A DNA stretch of 9,383 nucleotides from Alistipes sp. GTDB taxonomy: Bacteria > Bacteroidota > Bacteroidia > Bacteroidales > Rikenellaceae. The position numbers and the translations under genes are program-made. The DNA lies in assembly GCA_017391185.1 (NCBI GenBank), contig JAFOZN010000034.1, positions 1 through 9,383 on the forward strand, given 5' to 3'. Positions within the stretch are counted from its first letter, which is position 1; each line of letters starts with the position of its first letter. The notes beneath the pieces are model-generated. The model did no database searches. It saw only the letters and a program-made list of their open reading frames with translations, and was not told where the DNA came from. Below, one piece after another: positions 7,324 to 9,383 of the stretch.

Positions 7324-8184
7324 ATGAAATTTAGTCCTACTATATGTCGATTGGCTATTTGCTTGGCTTTGCTGCTTTTTTGCGATGATAGCCTTGCTCA
7401 GATCAAGATTATACCTCAGAGTAGGCTTGATAGCGTAGCCAATCCTCGTGTAGTCGGTGCCGATAAGATGCTCTTCAAGGGAGGATCGACCATAGACTTC
7501 GCCACTCTGGATGAGGATGCTGGGGCATGGCAGAGACTCCTTGAGTGGCAGAATAAGTCGTCTCAGACCATCGTAATAACTCACATTAAGAGTAGCTGTA
7601 GCTGCTTGCGAGGCGAGTTTGAGCGAGAGGGTGTCAGAGTGGGGCAGAGCGGAGGGTTGAAGATAACCTATTACCCCAAAGGCCATCCGGGTGCGGTCAA
7701 TCAAAGGCTCTTTATATACACCAATCTCTCGGCCTCAGAACCGACTGTGATTCTCAGCGTGAAGGGTGTTGTAAAACCCTCAAAGAATCACAGCGCTGAC
7801 TATAAATATAGTCGTGGAGAGTTGCTCTTGCGCCAAGATACACTCTATGCCACTCGTGGTAAGGCGACACAGATAAAGGTAGCTTGTATGAATAGCTCTT
7901 CAAGAGATATGCGCCTGTCGGCAGATACGCTTCTTTCGAGCAGAGGTATAAAGATGTGGAGCGAACCTCAGGTGCTAAAGGCGGGAGAAGAGGGTGATTT
8001 GATCATCAGCCTAAGTGCCGATGCCTGTCCTATTCCACAAGGAGTAGGCGCTATGGCAAAGCAGGGAGTGGAGCCAAAGTTGCCGATGTTGGGCGATAGT
8101 AAAAAACGTGATTTATGCCTTTATATCAGCGGTTTGCCTCTGCCTGCGCGAGAGAGAATGTTGGTCATAAAATTCAAAGAGTAG
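7324..8184 (+). CDS. DUF1573-type periplasmic protein
   Basis: I chose ATG 7324, one base after the protease stop, because it opens a clean signal peptide (MKFSPTICRLAICLALLL...) with a probable signal peptidase I site after SLA25. An in-frame GTG at 7228 lies inside the protease gene and would bury that signal. The product has 286 residues. Residues of about 42-157 match the DUF1573 pattern: a strand pair, then LEWQNKSSQTIVITHIKSSC, the C-S-C motif (Cys92, Cys94), ITYYPKGHPGAVNQRLFIYTN, and VILSVKGVV. About 160-286 looks like a second Ig-like domain without the Cys motif. DUF1573 proteins are common exported Bacteroidota proteins of unknown function. Unlike its neighbours it has no lipobox, so it should be soluble in the periplasm. 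Tight coupling to the protease gene suggests co-translation and a linked role, but that role cannot be read here. Confidence 0.88.
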   Translation: MKFSPTICRLAICLALLLFCDDSLAQIKIIPQSRLDSVANPRVVGADKMLFKGGSTIDFATLDEDAGAWQRLLEWQNKSSQTIVITHIKSSCSCLRGEFEREGVRVGQSGGLKITYYPKGHPGAVNQRLFIYTNLSASEPTVILSVKGVVKPSKNHSADYKYSRGELLLRQDTLYATRGKATQIKVACMNSSSRDMRLSADTLLSSRGIKMWSEPQVLKAGEEGDLIISLSADACPIPQGVGAMAKQGVEPKLPMLGDSKKRDLCLYISGLPLPARERMLVIKFKE

Positions 8185-8233
8185 GACTAATTTTAGAGAT
8201 AACATATTTTGAAATTCAAAGTATAATTTAGAT
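8185..8233 (+). promoter_or_regulatory. A/T-rich leader with a 13-base palindrome before the lipocalin-like gene
   Basis: This is the longest gap in the plus-strand gene run, at 49 bases. It contains TTTGAAATTCAAA (8208-8220), a perfect inverted repeat around a central A, ending 13 bases before the start codon. It could be a protein-binding site or a secondary promoter region, but no convincing Bacteroides-type pair (TTTG and TAnnTTTG) is present. In A/T-rich DNA such short palindromes also arise by chance. Confidence 0.25.
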
Positions 8234-8689
8234 ATGAAAAATTTATTAAAAGGAGCACTTCTTGCACTTGTGATGGTTGCCATTTCTGTATCGTGCAGCA
8301 AAGAGAGTGAGGAGTATCAGGAGCCACAGTTGGATGTTACACCAAACAATATCGCTGGTTGCTGGATGTTGGAGAGCTACGACAATGGAGTTTCTCTTGC
8401 CGAGGGTAGCTACGTCTATATTGATTTTGTGCGTGCTGACCGTAGCTTTACTATTTATCAGAATCTCGATTCATCTTCGGCTCGTGAGATTACAGGTAGC
8501 TACTATATCGATACCGATGTTGAGCTTGGTGCAGTGATCCGTGGCCAGTATGATTATGGCGTAGGCGATTGGGCACATCGTTATGTGGTAAAGAGCCTTA
8601 CTGCCAATAAGATGATATGGGTTGCCAAAGACGATGCTTCGAATGTAAGTGTCTATGTTCGTGCAACTTTGCCTGAGGAGCTTCAGTAG
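8234..8689 (+). CDS. Small lipocalin-like lipoprotein
   Basis: The product has 151 residues with a lipoprotein signal peptide (MKNLLKGALLALVMVAI) and lipobox SVSC, Cys21. The acidic stretch after the Cys (SKESEEYQEP) fits surface or outer-membrane lipoproteins of Bacteroidales. The mature part begins with NIAGCWMLESYDNG, the G-x-W opening typical of lipocalin-like (calycin) domains in this phylum, followed by alternating strands (GSYVYIDFVRADRSFTIYQN, GSYYIDTDVELGAVIRGQY, HRYVVKSLTANKMIWV, VSVYVRATLPEE). This fits a small beta barrel that could bind a hydrophobic or other small ligand; the ligand is unknown. It is the last gene of the plus-strand run, 49 bases after the DUF1573 gene, and is followed 22 bases later by a strong hairpin. 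The lipocalin call rests on the GxW start, size and strand pattern, not on a search. Confidence 0.85.
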   Translation: MKNLLKGALLALVMVAISVSCSKESEEYQEPQLDVTPNNIAGCWMLESYDNGVSLAEGSYVYIDFVRADRSFTIYQNLDSSSAREITGSYYIDTDVELGAVIRGQYDYGVGDWAHRYVVKSLTANKMIWVAKDDASNVSVYVRATLPEELQ

Positions 8690-8711
8690 TTCTCTGATCA
8701 ACCTAAAAACT

Positions 8712-8751
8712 AAAAGCCCCATCCTTGACATAAATCAAAGATGGGGCTTTT
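8712..8751. terminator. Bidirectional intrinsic terminator between convergent genes
   Basis: AAAAGCCCCATC (8712-8723) pairs perfectly with GATGGGGCTTTT (8740-8751). After one C/A mismatch, TTGA (8725-8728) pairs with TCAA (8735-8738), leaving a six-base loop. The arm ends in T's on the plus strand and, by symmetry, on the minus strand too. It begins 22 bases after the lipocalin-like gene and ends one base from the stop of the minus-strand gene, so it can end both transcripts. Confidence 0.93.
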
Positions 8752-8752
8752 C

Positions 8753-9217
8753 CTATGCTACCCAAGCGTTACGCTTGTCGAGTATCTGCTCCAGAAGCGA
8801 AGCGGGACACATCGCTGTCATCTCACTCAGACGTTGCTCATAGAGCCATAGGTCTGTTATGCGGTGGCTATTTTTCGCCGAGTGAATATCCATGTTGATA
8901 CGGCGAAACTCATGCTTTAGACCTACCACCGACTCCTTTTCGAGGTACTTGGCCAGCTCCCTCATAAATCGTCTGCTTCCGCTGTAGCTCCCTATGTTTT
9001 CGCGTATAAATCTTGCCCACTCATGGCGTAGAATAGCTTGCCTGATGGGTGATTCAGCCTCGTCAATCTGACGTTTGTACTCCATACAGAGTTTCTCAAA
9101 AGCATAACGATAAATCTTAACGCCGTTGCCTGAAGTCGATGCAGCTGGTGCGTAATAGATGGGCGTACCCGATTCGCTCACCAATGTGGTGGCGAACTTA
9201 GAATTTTTGTTTTTCAT
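8753..9217 (-). CDS. Unrecognised small basic protein, 154 residues
   Basis: The frame extends to an ATG at 9244, but ATG 9217 is the more likely start. It begins MKNKNSKFATTLVSES, whereas the longer form adds nine residues (MFNFNVFLI) encoded by A/T-rich leader-like DNA. No signal peptide or membrane segment is visible, so the product should be cytoplasmic. After a short N-terminal part with YYAPAASTSGNG, the rest looks largely helical and charged: EKLCMEYKRQIDEAESPIRQ, then RHEWARFIRE, RRFMRELAKYLEKE, LKHEFRRINMDI, and a C-terminal WLYEQRLSEMTAM segment. I do not recognise a family and assign no function. The gene converges on the lipoprotein operon and shares its terminator. TAG at 8753-8755 is the stop. 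Confidence 0.75.
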   Translation of the reverse strand: MKNKNSKFATTLVSESGTPIYYAPAASTSGNGVKIYRYAFEKLCMEYKRQIDEAESPIRQAILRHEWARFIRENIGSYSGSRRFMRELAKYLEKESVVGLKHEFRRINMDIHSAKNSHRITDLWLYEQRLSEMTAMCPASLLEQILDKRNAWVA

Positions 9218-9237
9218 GATTAAAAATACATTAAAGT

Positions 9238-9245
9238 TAAACATA
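9238..9245 (-). promoter_or_regulatory. Possible Bacteroides-type -7 box for the minus-strand gene
   Basis: Read on the minus strand, this is TATGTTTA, seven of eight matches to the Bacteroides -7 consensus TAnnTTTG, ending 20 bases before the chosen start at 9217. No clear TTTG -33 element is found at the usual distance upstream, so the call is weak. If it is right, the longer 9244 start would lie within the promoter and is excluded. Confidence 0.25.
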
Positions 9246-9296
9246 GTTTTCCCGCCAATCAGAGATTCTCATCTCCGATCTTAAGGCTCAAATACG

Positions 9297-9383
9297 TCAA
9301 TGAACCCACATGCGACTCATTTCAGAGATAGCCGCATAACGTAATTTTTGAGAATGTTTAACTCGCCACCACCATATAGGTGA
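9297..9383 (-). CDS. Possible C-terminal end of a further minus-strand gene (partial)
   Basis: From the right edge one minus-strand frame is open for 28 codons and ends at TGA (9297-9299). It would read ...WWWRVKHSQKLRYAAISE and end MSRMWVH. A second minus-strand frame is open for 21 codons and ends in LNILKNYVMRLSLK. Both are too short to decide, and this may instead be non-coding DNA. The family is not recognisable. The stretch between here and the 154-residue gene (9246-9296) shows no clear hairpin. Confidence 0.25.
   Translation of the reverse strand, partial: SPIWWWRVKHSQKLRYAAISEMSRMWVH

Noticed and set aside
8170..8221. Direct repeat AAATTCAAAG at 8170-8179 and 8212-8221
   Set aside because: The first copy encodes the end of the DUF1573 protein (KFK), the repeat is only ten A/T-rich bases, and no mobile-element features surround it.
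8209..8227. An E. coli-type promoter, TTGAAA and TATAAT, before the lipocalin-like gene
   Set aside because: The two boxes are only seven bases apart, far less than the roughly 17 needed, and Bacteroidota primary sigma factors use a different consensus.
1..9383. CRISPR array, insertion sequence, integrase or tRNA gene
   Set aside because: No regularly spaced repeats, no terminal inverted repeats, no transposase or integrase motif and no tRNA-like cloverleaf were seen by eye on either strand.

Overview
The window reads as chromosomal DNA from a gut-type member of the Bacteroidota, most likely the order Bacteroidales. The grounds are a run of secreted lipoproteins with BACON and leucine-rich-repeat (LRR) domains, a Bacteroides-style DUF1573 protein, A/T-rich leaders without Shine-Dalgarno sequences, and moderate G+C. 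I cannot name the genus. No tRNA, rRNA, CRISPR array, insertion sequence or phage gene was seen.

Layout. Positions 1-8689 hold six same-strand genes, with gaps of 30, 15, 15, 1 and 49 bases, so they probably form one operon. In order they are: (1) the 3' part of an unrecognised, probably cell-envelope protein, entering from the left edge; (2) a large LRR lipoprotein reading frame, 948-3632, split by an in-frame TGA at 2865-2867; (3) a BACON-BACON-LRR lipoprotein; (4) a subtilisin-family (S8) serine protease lipoprotein with a prodomain and a C-terminal Ig-like domain; (5) a periplasmic DUF1573-type protein with an ordinary signal peptide; (6) a small lipocalin-like lipoprotein. A strong hairpin at 8712-8751 closes the operon. 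It also closes a convergent minus-strand gene (8753-9217) for an unrecognised cytoplasmic protein of 154 residues. The last 140 bases may hold the end of one more minus-strand gene.

How the genes may work together. Four of the six carry a lipoprotein signal peptide (the first gene's N-terminus is missing), so the products should sit at the outer membrane or in the periplasm. The LRR and BACON proteins look like binding or adhesion modules, and the protease is the only recognisable enzyme. A surface binding-plus-proteolysis locus is a reasonable inference, but the substrate cannot be read from the sequence.

The observation most worth checking is the in-frame TGA in the large LRR gene. The LRR pattern continues across it in the same frame, and no other plus-strand gene here uses TGA as its stop. 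A nonsense mutation, making a recent pseudogene, or a sequencing error are the simplest explanations.
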